A stretch of DNA of 64,000 nt from Pseudoalteromonas sp. MMG007 (GCF_018100985.1 NZ_JAGJEI010000005.1:1-64000); one strand, 5' to 3'. Shown: positions 26,080 to 35,672, counted from the first letter of the stretch. The notes: generated by a model from the sequence alone, not told the origin. Program-made: numbers and translations.

Positions 26080-27753
26080 ATGTGTTCAATTTTTGGTGTA
26101 TTAGATATTAAATCTAACGCCGCTCAGTTGCGAACCCAAGCAATTGAAATGTCAAAGCTACTTAGGCATCGAGGCCCTGATTGGTCTGGTGTTTATTCAT
26201 CTGAAAAAGCGATTTTAGTGCATGAACGCTTAGCCATTGTTGGCGTATCAAGCGGCGCACAGCCTTTATACAACCCAGAAAAAACAAATATTTTAGCGGT
26301 TAACGGCGAAATTTATAATCACAAAGAACTGGCAGCAGAATTAGAGGTTGATTTTAAATTTCAGACTCAATCAGACTGTGAAGTTATTTTAGCGTTATAT
26401 AAACAAAAAGGTCCTGAGTTTTTAGATGATCTAAATGGTATTTTTGCATTTTGTTTATACGATGAAGAAAATGATGCTTACTTAATTGGCCGTGACCACA
26501 TTGGTATTATTCCACTTTACACAGGCCACGATGAGCACGGTAACTTTTATGTTGCCTCTGAGCTTAAAGCACTTTCGCCAATCTGTAAGCACATTGAAGA
26601 ATTCCCTCCTGGTCATTACCTTTACAGCAAAGATGGTGAGCTTAAACCTTATTACAAACGTGACTGGGAAACTTTCGACGCAGTTAAAGATAACAGCGCA
26701 GAAGCTCAAGATGTTAAAGAAGCATTAGAAGCGGCAGTTAAACGCCAGCTAATGTGTGATGTACCATACGGTGTATTGCTTTCTGGTGGTTTAGACTCAT
26801 CTGTTATTTCGGCTATTACACAGCGATTTGCTGCAAAACGTATTGAAGATAATGATGAAAGCGATGCATGGTGGCCTAAGCTTCATTCATTCTCTGTTGG
26901 TCTTGAAGGTTCACCTGATTTGGCGGCTGCACAAAAAGTGGCTGATATGATCGGTACTGTTCACCACCCTATCATTTTTACTATTCAAGAAGGTATTGAC
27001 GCACTACGTGAAGTTATTTACCACATTGAAACGTACGATGTAACCACTATTCGCGCATCAACCCCTATGTATTTAATGGCTCGTCAAATTAAAGCAATGG
27101 GTATTAAAATGGTGCTTTCGGGTGAAGGCGCAGATGAACTATTTGGCGGTTACTTGTACTTCCATAAAGCGCCAAACGCACAAGAGTTTCATGAAGAGTT
27201 AAACCGCAAAGTGTCAAAACTACATATGTTTGACTGTTTACGTGCTAATAAATCAATGGCGGCATGGGGCGTTGAAGCACGTGTACCGTTCCTTGATAAA
27301 GAATTTGTTGATGTAGCAATGCGCATTAACCCTGAAGCTAAAATGTGTAAAGATGGCAAGATCGAAAAAGACATTTTACGTGCAGGCTTTGACGGCTACC
27401 TACCAGAAGAAGTGTTATGGCGCCAAAAAGAGCAGTTTTCAGATGGTGTTGGCTACAGCTGGATTGATACATTAAAAGAGTTTGTAAACGAGCAAGTAAG
27501 TGACCAAGAGCTTGCAAATGCTAAGTTTAAATACCCTATTAATACACCAGACTCAAAAGAAGCGTACTACTACCGTACAATTTTTGAAGAGCATTTCCCA
27601 GGTGATGCATCAGCTAAGTGTGTACCTCATGGTAAGTCAGTGGCGTGTTCTACCCCTGAAGCACTTGCATGGGATGCATCATTTCAAAATAATGCAGATC
27701 CTTCTGGTCGAGCTGCTGGCGTTCATAACGACGCATATGCAAGCAAAGGCTAA
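26080..27753 (+). CDS. asnB: asparagine synthase B (glutamine-hydrolysing)
   Basis: A 557-residue enzyme, the usual length, that makes asparagine from aspartate, ATP and glutamine. The N-terminal nucleophilic cysteine follows the initiator Met directly (MCSIFGVLD). The glutaminase domain (RHRGPDWSG, NGEIYNHKEL) covers about 200 residues. The synthetase domain has the PP-loop VLLSGGLDSSVISAI near residue 232 and GEGADELFGGYLYFHKAP near 347. AGGAG is placed seven bases before the ATG. Monocistronic or leading into the PhzF-like gene, from which a strong hairpin separates it. Confidence 0.96.
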   Translation: MCSIFGVLDIKSNAAQLRTQAIEMSKLLRHRGPDWSGVYSSEKAILVHERLAIVGVSSGAQPLYNPEKTNILAVNGEIYNHKELAAELEVDFKFQTQSDCEVILALYKQKGPEFLDDLNGIFAFCLYDEENDAYLIGRDHIGIIPLYTGHDEHGNFYVASELKALSPICKHIEEFPPGHYLYSKDGELKPYYKRDWETFDAVKDNSAEAQDVKEALEAAVKRQLMCDVPYGVLLSGGLDSSVISAITQRFAAKRIEDNDESDAWWPKLHSFSVGLEGSPDLAAAQKVADMIGTVHHPIIFTIQEGIDALREVIYHIETYDVTTIRASTPMYLMARQIKAMGIKMVLSGEGADELFGGYLYFHKAPNAQEFHEELNRKVSKLHMFDCLRANKSMAAWGVEARVPFLDKEFVDVAMRINPEAKMCKDGKIEKDILRAGFDGYLPEEVLWRQKEQFSDGVGYSWIDTLKEFVNEQVSDQELANAKFKYPINTPDSKEAYYYRTIFEEHFPGDASAKCVPHGKSVACSTPEALAWDASFQNNADPSGRAAGVHNDAYASKG

Positions 27754-27767
27754 TCGCACTTGTTTAA

Positions 27768-27798
27768 CGCAGCATAGGCCCTTTTGGCTTATGCTGCG
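27768..27798 (+). terminator. hairpin after asnB that covers the next start codon
   Basis: CGCAGCATA (27768-27776) pairs with TATGCTGCG (27790-27798), with a further GGCC/GGC section inside and a short loop. The sequence after it is CTTTATT, a weak T-tract. It can end asnB transcripts. The right arm contains the ATG (27791-27793) of the PhzF-like gene. Confidence 0.7.
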
Positions 27799-28576
27799 CT
27801 TTATTAAACACACCTTCACCGAATCTGTTTTTTATAGCCATAAACATAACTTATTAGGCTCAAGCGCCTTAATCGTTATTTATAAAAATGGGCTTACCTC
27901 TAAAATGATGCAGCTCATAGCATCAAAGTCTAAACACCCAGCCACCGTATTTTTAAACTTAAATGAAATAACCAAACCTAGGTGTAAAATTCGCTGGTTT
28001 AATCAAACAAACGAAATTAAACGTTGCGGTCACGGGTCGTTAGCAGCCGCTAAATGCTTAACAAGTCACTTCAATTACTGCCCAAATGTATTTGTGTCAT
28101 CCTCTGATGAAGAATTTAATATAAATATTAAAAGGCAAAAAGCACATCTCAAACTACAAACACTCAGGATGTATAAAACAAATTATAAAAAAGAACTAGC
28201 CGCTCTGTTTTCTCTTCCTATTAAAGCGACGTACAGTAGTGCAAACGAAAATGGTTACACGATTTTACTGTTTGACTCAAAAGAAAATTTAGAAAGCTTA
28301 CAGGTTGATTTTGACAGCTTAGCTAAAGCTCATAACAATGCAGCTATTGCACTGTGCATCCCCCGTTATAACAGCGATAAAGCAGTAGCGCATTTTAGGT
28401 ATTTTGCACCGCAATTTGGCGTAAATGAAGATGCAGCCACAGGCTCTGCGGTATCAGTTATTGCGCCAATCGCATTTAGACTTACCGGTTTAAATAAAGT
28501 TAAGTTAGAGCAAAAATCAAGTAATGGCGCGTTGTTAGAGTTTATATATAACCACGTCCATGTTGACGTGAGTTAA
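27791..28576 (+). CDS. PhzF-family isomerase/epimerase-like protein
   Basis: A 261-residue member of the PhzF family, somewhat short and divergent. The first half has the expected MMQLIASKSKHPATVFLN segment, with the lysine-rich region where the family has SETAF. CGHGSLAAAKCL near residue 75 corresponds to the conserved GHAT region, and the EDAATGSAVSVIAPI signature is near 216. Family members are isomerases of small metabolites (DHHA in phenazine synthesis, others unknown), so no substrate is proposed. The start at ATG 27791 gives the right N-terminus but lacks a clear ribosome site and lies inside a hairpin. It converges with egtD, six bases apart. Confidence 0.82.
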   Translation: MLRFIKHTFTESVFYSHKHNLLGSSALIVIYKNGLTSKMMQLIASKSKHPATVFLNLNEITKPRCKIRWFNQTNEIKRCGHGSLAAAKCLTSHFNYCPNVFVSSSDEEFNINIKRQKAHLKLQTLRMYKTNYKKELAALFSLPIKATYSSANENGYTILLFDSKENLESLQVDFDSLAKAHNNAAIALCIPRYNSDKAVAHFRYFAPQFGVNEDAATGSAVSVIAPIAFRLTGLNKVKLEQKSSNGALLEFIYNHVHVDVS

Positions 28577-28582
28577 ATAAGC

Positions 28583-29557
28583 TTATTGCGGCCTTAATAA
28601 GCAAAGGGCAAAGTAGTTGTTATCATCCTGCCATGTTTGCTCTAAGTTTAAGTTAGCCTGCCCTGCAAGTTGTTTAAACGACTCAAGAGTATACTTATGT
28701 GAATTTTCAGTATGGATGCTTTCACCTTTTATAAAATCTACTTGTTGGTTATTTATAACCACACTTTGGTCGCACTTACTCACTAAGTGCATTTCTATAC
28801 GACTATGATGTTCGTTAAAGCGTGATTCGTGACTAAAGTTATCCAAATCAAAAGTACCGTTAAGCTCGTTATTAATTCTTTGTAGTAAGTTTTTATTAAA
28901 CGCAGCGGTGATACCTGCGCCATCGTCGTATGCATCGAGCAATACTTGGCGCTCTTTTACTAAATCGATACCAATTAATACATAACCATTTACACCACAT
29001 AAGCGATGAAAGTTATTCATAATTTCAATGGCTTTTACGGGGGCAAAATTCCCAAGTGTAGAGCCTGGGAAATAAACTAAGTTTGTTTGGCTATCTAGGG
29101 ATGTATCTTTTGTTAGCTGCTTTACCATTTGGCTATGAGTAAAGTCGCCAAGTAGCGGCGAAATAGATAACTCAGGAAATAACGGCGATAAATGCGCCAG
29201 TGAGTAGTTAAGCATTTCTGATGATATTTCAAAAGGAACAAACGTTTTAACATTGCTCATATGAGCGAGCAAATACGCTACTTTTTTACCCGACCCGCAA
29301 CCAGGTTCTATTATTGATAGGTTTTCAGGAAGCATATTTGCAATTGCTTTTGAATAATCTTCTAAAATTGCCAGTTCTGTACGTGTAACATAATATTCTT
29401 TTAGTGACGTTATTTGCTCAAATAATGCAGCGCCTTTGTCATCATAAAAATACTTACATGGCAGTGTTTTTTGTTGTTGGGCGAGCCCGCTTAATACATC
29501 ATTTAAAAACTCAGTGTCGGTTATGCTGCACTGCTTTATTGCTGTTAGTTGGCACAT
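28583..29557 (-). CDS. egtD: L-histidine N-alpha-methyltransferase (ergothioneine)
   Basis: A 324-residue SAM-dependent methyltransferase that trimethylates histidine to hercynine, the first step of ergothioneine synthesis. LPCKYFYDDKGAALFEQIT near residue 33 and EYYVTRTELAIL near 56 are the family's N-terminal histidine-binding part. IIEPGCGSGKKVAYLL near 86 is the SAM motif and YFPGSTLGNFAP near 160 is a further hallmark. The start at ATG 29555-29557 overlaps the end of egtB by 13 bases. The frame is open 35 codons further upstream inside egtB without family similarity. Confidence 0.93.
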   Translation of the reverse strand: MCQLTAIKQCSITDTEFLNDVLSGLAQQQKTLPCKYFYDDKGAALFEQITSLKEYYVTRTELAILEDYSKAIANMLPENLSIIEPGCGSGKKVAYLLAHMSNVKTFVPFEISSEMLNYSLAHLSPLFPELSISPLLGDFTHSQMVKQLTKDTSLDSQTNLVYFPGSTLGNFAPVKAIEIMNNFHRLCGVNGYVLIGIDLVKERQVLLDAYDDGAGITAAFNKNLLQRINNELNGTFDLDNFSHESRFNEHHSRIEMHLVSKCDQSVVINNQQVDFIKGESIHTENSHKYTLESFKQLAGQANLNLEQTWQDDNNYFALCLLRPQ

Positions 29558-30825
29558 AGTATGTCCTTTGCTAGTCGAATTCCGCTGCACATCCACGCTT
29601 GGTGTGGGTAATAAAAATTTCGGTAGGTTTGTCGCAGGTGGTTTTTTGGGGTGAGTACACACCCGCCACGCAACACCATTTGATTGTTCATGAACTTGCC
29701 ATTGTATTCACCTGCCACCCCTTCAATAGGTTTAAAGCCGGGATAAGGTAAATACGCGCTATTAGTCCACTGCCAACATGCATCACTTAATTGTTCTATG
29801 TTTGCCTCACCTTTTGCTGGCGCTGGCATTAAGTTGTCATCAATCGTTTTATTTGTCGCACTATTTTGAGCCGCATATTCCCATTCAAACTCAGTTGGCA
29901 AACGTGCTTTTACAAAATTAGCGTAAGCACTGGCCTCAAAATAACTAATATGGCAAATGGGTGCATTTAAATTAAGTGGCTGTAGGCCATAATGTGTAAA
30001 TTCGTACCACTGTTCATTAATACATTGCCAATATAGCGGTTGCGTTAACTGATTTTCTTGAATGTTTGCCCAGCCATCACTCAACCAATAATCGGCAGTG
30101 TTATAACCGCCCGCATTAATAAAAGCTAAATATTCGCCATTGGTAACCAACCTGTTTGCAAAACTAAATGGGTGAATGAGTACTTGGTGCTTTGGCTGTT
30201 CGTTATCATATGCAAATTCAGTTTCTGCATTTGTGCCTATATTAATAATTGCTTGATCAAACTCTATAAACTCCATAGCTTTAATATCGGCTTGTTTTTC
30301 TGTGTAGAGCTGTGATGGACTAAGGTACTGTGGATATAAAGGGTTAACAGAAAAATTATATTTAATGTCCATGAGCATCAGTTCTTGATGTTGTTGCTCA
30401 TGATTTAAGCCAAGTACAATGATGTTTTTAATATCATCACTAAGCGAGGTATTTAGTAATTGAGTCACATGCTTATCTACGTAGGTTCTATAAGCTATTA
30501 CTTCATCAAGCGCTGGCCTTGATAAACTTGCGCGGTTTGCGCGCTTAAACTGCTCCCCTATGCCGTTATAGTAAGAGTTAAATAACATTTTAAAATGCGG
30601 ATTAAATACACTGTACTGCTCATCGTGAACACTTAATAAAAAAGTTTCGAAAAACCATGTAGTGTGCGCTAAATGCCATTTAGTGGGGCTTGCATCTGCC
30701 ATCGCTTGTAACTGGCAGTCTTCAGCACTCAAAGAAGCAATAATATTTAAACTGTTGCTTCTTATACCTATAAAACGGTTAACCAGCTCATTGTTATGGG
30801 AGGTGCTTACAGCGCTCTGACTCAT
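29545..30825 (-). CDS. egtB: ergothioneine sulfoxide synthase EgtB
   Basis: A 426-residue iron enzyme that joins hercynine to a thiol donor (cysteine or gamma-glutamylcysteine) with oxygen. The N-terminal DinB-like domain carries the iron ligands in WHLAHTTWFFETFLL near residue 51 and HEQQHQELMLMDIKYN near 147. The C-terminal formylglycine-generating-enzyme-like domain contains LPTEFEWEYAA near 318 and WQWTNSAYLPYPGF near 358. It is the first gene of the pair, and no EgtE-type lyase gene is adjacent. An ovothiol synthase (OvoA) would have an additional methyltransferase domain, which is absent. Confidence 0.92.
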   Translation of the reverse strand: MSQSAVSTSHNNELVNRFIGIRSNSLNIIASLSAEDCQLQAMADASPTKWHLAHTTWFFETFLLSVHDEQYSVFNPHFKMLFNSYYNGIGEQFKRANRASLSRPALDEVIAYRTYVDKHVTQLLNTSLSDDIKNIIVLGLNHEQQHQELMLMDIKYNFSVNPLYPQYLSPSQLYTEKQADIKAMEFIEFDQAIINIGTNAETEFAYDNEQPKHQVLIHPFSFANRLVTNGEYLAFINAGGYNTADYWLSDGWANIQENQLTQPLYWQCINEQWYEFTHYGLQPLNLNAPICHISYFEASAYANFVKARLPTEFEWEYAAQNSATNKTIDDNLMPAPAKGEANIEQLSDACWQWTNSAYLPYPGFKPIEGVAGEYNGKFMNNQMVLRGGCVLTPKNHLRQTYRNFYYPHQAWMCSGIRLAKDILCAN

Positions 30826-31288
30826 AATAGTATTAATCCTTTGCCTATTTACTTAAAATATAGTCTAGACCTTGAGTAGTGTTAAATCATATTCATATTA
30901 CAACTTGATTAAAGCAAAACATCAGCCTATAAAATAATGACTATTCTCACTAGTCAGTATTAAATAATCAAAAAATTATGATCTTTATTTGTTTAATTAA
31001 GTACCATAATGCTTTTAATACCAAACTAATTTTTAACCCTAACTGAACTTATTGTTTTTTACTCAAACACTACTAAATCATAATTTTGGCCATATAAACA
31101 GCGTTTTAAATACAAATTCATTTACATTTAATATTTAACTCATACACTAGTAGCTGTATGATCACTCTTCAAATTAGTTAGTCTTCAAATAATTACAGTA
31201 TTACTTTTTACTTGATATTTAAAGGCTAATGTAATTCGATATAACGCCGATTTATTTCGGCTTGTTAGGACAACAATAGAGGTATTGC
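30826..31288. other. 463-bp divergent intergenic region
   Basis: AT-rich sequence between egtB (minus) and the BCCT transporter (plus) that must hold both promoters. A small hairpin GCCGA/TCGGC (31246-31261) lies in the likely leader of the transporter. I could not identify a defined operator, and no ORF is convincing. Confidence 0.45.
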
Positions 31289-32872
31289 ATGAAGGAAAAT
31301 CATGACAAATATAGTATCGACAATACGGACTACACCGTAGGTCAGGATAATGTACAAAAATGGGGATTTGATATACATAACCCTGTTTTTGGTATCAGTG
31401 CAGGCCTGATTGTCGTTTTTTTAATCGCCATTTTAGTTACTGAGCCGCAAACTGCAAAAGCCGCACTCGACGGCGTTAAGCTCGATATTATTAATAATTT
31501 TGATGCTTTATTTATGTGGGCAGCAAACTTTTTTGTATTATTTTGCTTGGCATTAATTGTATCTCCTTACGGTAACATCCGCTTAGGTGGCGATGATGCT
31601 AAACCATCACATTCTCGTATCTCTTGGCTCGCTATGTTATTTGCTGCTGGCATGGGTATTGGCCTTATGTTTTGGGGCGTTGCAGAACCTGTAGCCTATT
31701 TTACTGGCTGGTATGAAACACCACTTAACGTAACTGCTAATACCCCTGAGGCTGCAAAGCTTGCCATGGGTGCAACTATGTTCCATTGGGGATTACACCC
31801 ATGGGCAATTTACGCAGTCGTTGCGCTTTCTTTAGCATTTTTTACCTATAATAAAGGGTTACCTCTTTCAATTCGTTCTATTTTTTACCCAATATTGGGC
31901 GACAAAGCTTGGGGATGGCCTGGTCACGTAATTGATATTTTAGCCGTACTTGCCACCTTGTTTGGCCTAGCAACCTCGTTAGGTTTAGGTGCTCAACAAG
32001 CATCTGCAGGTATTAACCATGTGTTTGGAACAGATGGTGGTGTTGGCTCTCAAATATTAGTAATAGTGGGTGTAACCCTGCTAGCTATTATTTCTGTTGT
32101 GCGTGGAATTGATGGCGGCGTAAAACTTTTAAGTAACATTAATATGCTAATTGCTTTTGCCTTATTAGTGTTTGTTTGCTTAGTAGGTTTTGCTGTTGCT
32201 ATGGGTAATGTTCCTAATACAATTATGGGTTATGTAGAAAACATAATTCCGCTTAGTAATCCTCATGGTCGTGAAGACGAAACATGGATGCACGGCTGGA
32301 CTGTATTTTACTGGGCTTGGTGGATTTCGTGGTCACCGTTTGTAGGTATGTTTATAGCACGCGTATCACGTGGTCGTACAATTCGTGAATTTTTGGTAGC
32401 GGTATTATTAATTCCTACATTAGTCACTGTTTTATGGATGTCGATTTACGGCGGTATTGCTATAGACCAAGTAGTTCAGGGTGTTGGTAGCTTAGGCACT
32501 AACGGTTTAACTGATGTACCTTTAGCCATGTTCCAAATGTTTGACGAGCTACCTATGGCTAATATTCTATCGTTTATTGCTATTGTGTTAGTGCTGGTCT
32601 TTTTTATTACTTCGTCAGACTCTGGCTCGCTTGTAATAGACTCTATTACAGCAGGCGGTAAAATTGATGCACCAGTGCCACAGCGTATTTTTTGGGCATC
32701 GGTAGAGGGTGCAATTGCAGCAGCTCTACTTTGGATTGGTGGAACAGAGGCTATTCAGGCACTTCAAGCTGGTGCGGTATCAACTGGCTTACCATTCACC
32801 ATTGTATTATTACTAATGTGTGTAAGCTTATTATTAGGTTTACGTACTGAGCCACGCTCACTAAGTAAATAA
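31289..32872 (+). CDS. BCCT-family betaine/choline/carnitine transporter
   Basis: A 527-residue inner-membrane carrier with about 12 predicted membrane segments. The family motif GMGIGLMFWGVAEPVAYFTG is near residue 120 and the signature WWISWSPFVGMFIARVSRGR near 345. An aromatic-rich substrate region is present. BCCT carriers take up quaternary ammonium compounds such as glycine betaine using Na+ or H+ gradients, and they serve osmoprotection or carbon supply. The C-terminal tail is short, which argues against the long osmosensing tail of BetP. The substrate is unknown. It ends at its own terminator. Confidence 0.93.
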   Translation: MKENHDKYSIDNTDYTVGQDNVQKWGFDIHNPVFGISAGLIVVFLIAILVTEPQTAKAALDGVKLDIINNFDALFMWAANFFVLFCLALIVSPYGNIRLGGDDAKPSHSRISWLAMLFAAGMGIGLMFWGVAEPVAYFTGWYETPLNVTANTPEAAKLAMGATMFHWGLHPWAIYAVVALSLAFFTYNKGLPLSIRSIFYPILGDKAWGWPGHVIDILAVLATLFGLATSLGLGAQQASAGINHVFGTDGGVGSQILVIVGVTLLAIISVVRGIDGGVKLLSNINMLIAFALLVFVCLVGFAVAMGNVPNTIMGYVENIIPLSNPHGREDETWMHGWTVFYWAWWISWSPFVGMFIARVSRGRTIREFLVAVLLIPTLVTVLWMSIYGGIAIDQVVQGVGSLGTNGLTDVPLAMFQMFDELPMANILSFIAIVLVLVFFITSSDSGSLVIDSITAGGKIDAPVPQRIFWASVEGAIAAALLWIGGTEAIQALQAGAVSTGLPFTIVLLLMCVSLLLGLRTEPRSLSK

Positions 32873-32891
32873 GTAATATATATTAAACGCT

Positions 32892-32920
32892 AAAACGCCG
32901 CATAATTGCGGCGTTTTTTT
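32892..32920 (+). terminator. terminator of the BCCT transporter gene
   Basis: AACGCCGC (32894-32901) and GCGGCGTT (32908-32915) form a perfect stem with an ATAATT loop, followed by a T-run. It lies 20 bases after the stop codon. Confidence 0.92.
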
Positions 32921-33063
32921 TATGTTTGAAGTTAAGCCCTGTTGGCTCTTATAAATTAAGAATTGTTTTTAAGAGAGTAACCGCGTTACTTAAGTCCAGT
33001 TGTGCATGAGTCCTTAACGTAATGCTAAAAATTTAAAATCAAAATGTATCTCTCTTTAAGCCG

Positions 33064-33774
33064 CTAGCTTAAAATTTCACTAAGCGGCGTATCGCTTCTG
33101 TAGTGATATTGAATCTGCGCTATTAACAGCTCTGCCGTTGCTAATGCGTCAATTAACGCATTGTGATTATGATAAGCCGGCAGTGAATAGCGTTTTCTAC
33201 AATCATTTAACCTTACTGAGCCCAACTTACTCTTAAATAACCGCCCTAGTAAGCCTTGTCGTGCATGTAGCGCTTTGCGTTCTATTTCCATGGTATCGAC
33301 TAATGCAAACTCAATACCTTCGCTTATACGTGCTAATAAAGCATTATTTAAAAAATGACGTTCAATAGCTGCATAATGCACAACAACAATTTTACCGCTA
33401 AGCGCATTTAACAAAGGTCCTAAAATAGAGGCTAAATCGGGTGCTTCATCAACTTCTGAGTGTGTAATACCATGAATAACAATAGACTCTTCACTTAAGC
33501 TCTTTCGAGGTTGTACAACCCAGTGTTTACTTTGCTTGCAGTACACTCGCTCTAAACTAAATGGTACTAAACCAACACTCACTATATCATCGACTTCGCT
33601 ATTTAGACCGGTTGTCTCAAAATCTAAAGCCACAAAAGGAACATCTTTTAAAGGGGTTTTAATGTCACTAAACGCATGAGTATAAAAATGCCTTAAAAAA
33701 GTATTTTTAGTTTTAGAGGCATTTTGCTTGTATTTTTTTTCCCAATTAGCGTTATTGTACGAGCACTTACCCAT
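33064..33774 (-). CDS. 3'-5' exonuclease, DnaQ-like (DEDDh)
   Basis: A 236-residue exonuclease of the DNA polymerase III epsilon family. Motif Exo I FVALDFETTGLNSE is near residue 45, the HGITHSEVDEAPD segment near 98, the conserved HYAAIERHFLN near 130 and Exo III HNALIDALATAELL near 205. It is not dnaQ itself, which would lie next to rnhA and be processive; solitary proteins of this kind occur widely in marine gammaproteobacteria. Its ATG overlaps the stop of the upstream cNMP/CBS/nucleotidyltransferase gene by one base, so the two are co-translated and may share a process. Confidence 0.9.
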   Translation of the reverse strand: MGKCSYNNANWEKKYKQNASKTKNTFLRHFYTHAFSDIKTPLKDVPFVALDFETTGLNSEVDDIVSVGLVPFSLERVYCKQSKHWVVQPRKSLSEESIVIHGITHSEVDEAPDLASILGPLLNALSGKIVVVHYAAIERHFLNNALLARISEGIEFALVDTMEIERKALHARQGLLGRLFKSKLGSVRLNDCRKRYSLPAYHNHNALIDALATAELLIAQIQYHYRSDTPLSEILS

Positions 33775-35672
33775 CAGTGTTTTACACCAACATTGGCAGA
33801 GTAACTAAATTTTAAGTAGCTTTGTGCTTTTTCAAGTATTGCAAACGCCTCTTTTAAATTGCGCTGCTCAAACGGCGATAATAGATGTGGGTCTAGATCA
33901 TTATCTGGCTCTTCGCCTTGCTCGATTTGCCACGCCTGATGACGTATCCGCATCATGGCGATATACTCTAGTGAATCTCGTAAATCTTGTGCTTTTCCTT
34001 CAGGTAGTAACTTGGCCTCTATAATATCCTCTAAGCGCTCAAACGAGTTTTGCTTACGTGAGCCAATGGCTAATGCATGGACTCTTATTACATCTGAAAG
34101 AGGTGCTGTTCCTCTACGCTTTAGGTTCATAGAGCGTTTGTGTTGGCCATTATGCTCAAGCACAAACCCTTTAAAAAAGCCCAGAGGTGGTGTTCTATTA
34201 CGTGCGTTTGAAGCCATGTTTGCTAAAAACACCCTATTCGTTTTACTTTGCTTAGCAATAAATTTTTTAAGCTCTTCAGCCCACTTGGTTTTGCCCCATA
34301 CGCCATCTAAATCAAAAAATATTGAGCTATTTAATAACGCTTGCGGCTTAGGCTGCTCAATCCACTGTGTAAATTGATCAAACCACTGTGAGCGTGTTTT
34401 ACGCCATTTTTTAAATGACGCCATAATTTCACCATCACAATAGGTATAGCCACATTGCGCTAAGCCATCACAGACAAAATCAGAAATATTTTGGAAGTAA
34501 TCATCGTGTTTATCGTCATCGTAACTGTCATCTAAAATAAGCGCGTTATCTTGATCGGTTACAATTAGCTGCTCGTCGCGTGCCATTGAGCCAAGGGCTA
34601 TAAAGCAATACGGTACAGGTGGCGGGCCAAATTTTTCTTCGGCTAAGACTAATAAACGTTGCTTAAATGTGCGCCCTATTACGGCCATAGCCGTGCCGAC
34701 CATATGCGAATTGGCATCTTCATTTACCATACGTACAAATACGTTGGGTAATTGGCGCGCATAGTGCGCTAAATCTTCAATTGTTTGTTGCGCTAATATT
34801 CCACGTACTAGCAATAAGCTACTTTGCGACTCGTAGCGTAAAATATCAGAAAGAGAAATAACCCCAATTGGGCGGCGTTTTTGTACTACAGGCAAATGGT
34901 GTAAGTTGTCGCGAAGCATGGCTAGTACCGCTTCAAACACGTATGCGTTTGCATCTAGCAATACCAAATTAGTTGACATAATTTGCTCCGCTTTTACGTT
35001 AAGCGCTAAGCCCTGTGCAACTACTTTAGTTCTGAGGTCTCTGTCGGTAATAATGCCTGCAATTTGGCCGTCATCTTCTTCTGGGTCATCACTTATTGGC
35101 TTATTAGCGTCGGTAACTAATACTGACGATACAGCTTCTTCTGTCATGATTTTAGCTACATCTTGTACCGTGGTTTGTGTATCAACAGTCACCACATCAC
35201 GATGAATTAAGGATTTTACTTTTGCAGTGGTTAAGTCGTTCCCGTCTGCTTGCTCAACAATTGCTTGGCGAAGGCGTACATTACCATCTTCTTCAAAGTA
35301 ATCTGCAAACGAGTCAAATTCATCACAATAGCGATTAAATATGTCAACGTTAATACAATAAACAAGCGTGTCTTCTAATGCTTTAGCAGGAAAACGCACT
35401 TTGCGATTCATTAGCAGGCCCATTTGACCAAATATCCCGCCAACCTCTAATCGATTATAGAGTTCGTTATTACGACGGTATATTTCGACAGAGCCACTTC
35501 TAATAACAAATAGATCTGCTATATCTTGGCCAAGCGTTAAAATATCGGTTTGTGATCGGTAATAAGCGACTTCAACTTGTTGAGCAAGCTCGTTTAGGGC
35601 GTTAGTTGGTAAATCATCAAATGGTGGGTGCTGCGCCAAAAACTGCGCTATTTCAACTTGTTCAGCTTGCAT
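33774..35672 (-). CDS. cNMP-binding / CBS / DUF294 nucleotidyltransferase protein
   Basis: A 632-residue cytosolic protein. The domain order is: cyclic-nucleotide-binding (residues about 10-125, with GGIFGQMGLLMNRKVRFPA), a CBS pair (about 155-280), a DUF294 nucleotidyltransferase core near 330-400 with GSMARDEQLIVTDQDNALI (the GS and DxD of the Pol-beta fold), and a DUF294 C-terminal substrate-binding domain. Relatives are thought to sense nucleotides and modify a small molecule or protein like GlnD, but the target is not established. The start is ATG 35670-35672 with AAGGA well placed; a TTG eight codons upstream is less likely. It is co-translated with the DnaQ-like exonuclease. Confidence 0.9.
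   Translation of the reverse strand: MQAEQVEIAQFLAQHPPFDDLPTNALNELAQQVEVAYYRSQTDILTLGQDIADLFVIRSGSVEIYRRNNELYNRLEVGGIFGQMGLLMNRKVRFPAKALEDTLVYCINVDIFNRYCDEFDSFADYFEEDGNVRLRQAIVEQADGNDLTTAKVKSLIHRDVVTVDTQTTVQDVAKIMTEEAVSSVLVTDANKPISDDPEEDDGQIAGIITDRDLRTKVVAQGLALNVKAEQIMSTNLVLLDANAYVFEAVLAMLRDNLHHLPVVQKRRPIGVISLSDILRYESQSSLLLVRGILAQQTIEDLAHYARQLPNVFVRMVNEDANSHMVGTAMAVIGRTFKQRLLVLAEEKFGPPPVPYCFIALGSMARDEQLIVTDQDNALILDDSYDDDKHDDYFQNISDFVCDGLAQCGYTYCDGEIMASFKKWRKTRSQWFDQFTQWIEQPKPQALLNSSIFFDLDGVWGKTKWAEELKKFIAKQSKTNRVFLANMASNARNRTPPLGFFKGFVLEHNGQHKRSMNLKRRGTAPLSDVIRVHALAIGSRKQNSFERLEDIIEAKLLPEGKAQDLRDSLEYIAMMRIRHQAWQIEQGEEPDNDLDPHLLSPFEQRNLKEAFAILEKAQSYLKFSYSANVGVKH

Noticed and set aside
30826-31288. 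Possible riboswitch or long leader for the BCCT transporter.
   Set aside because: Only one five-base-pair hairpin is visible; no conserved aptamer pattern could be recognised.
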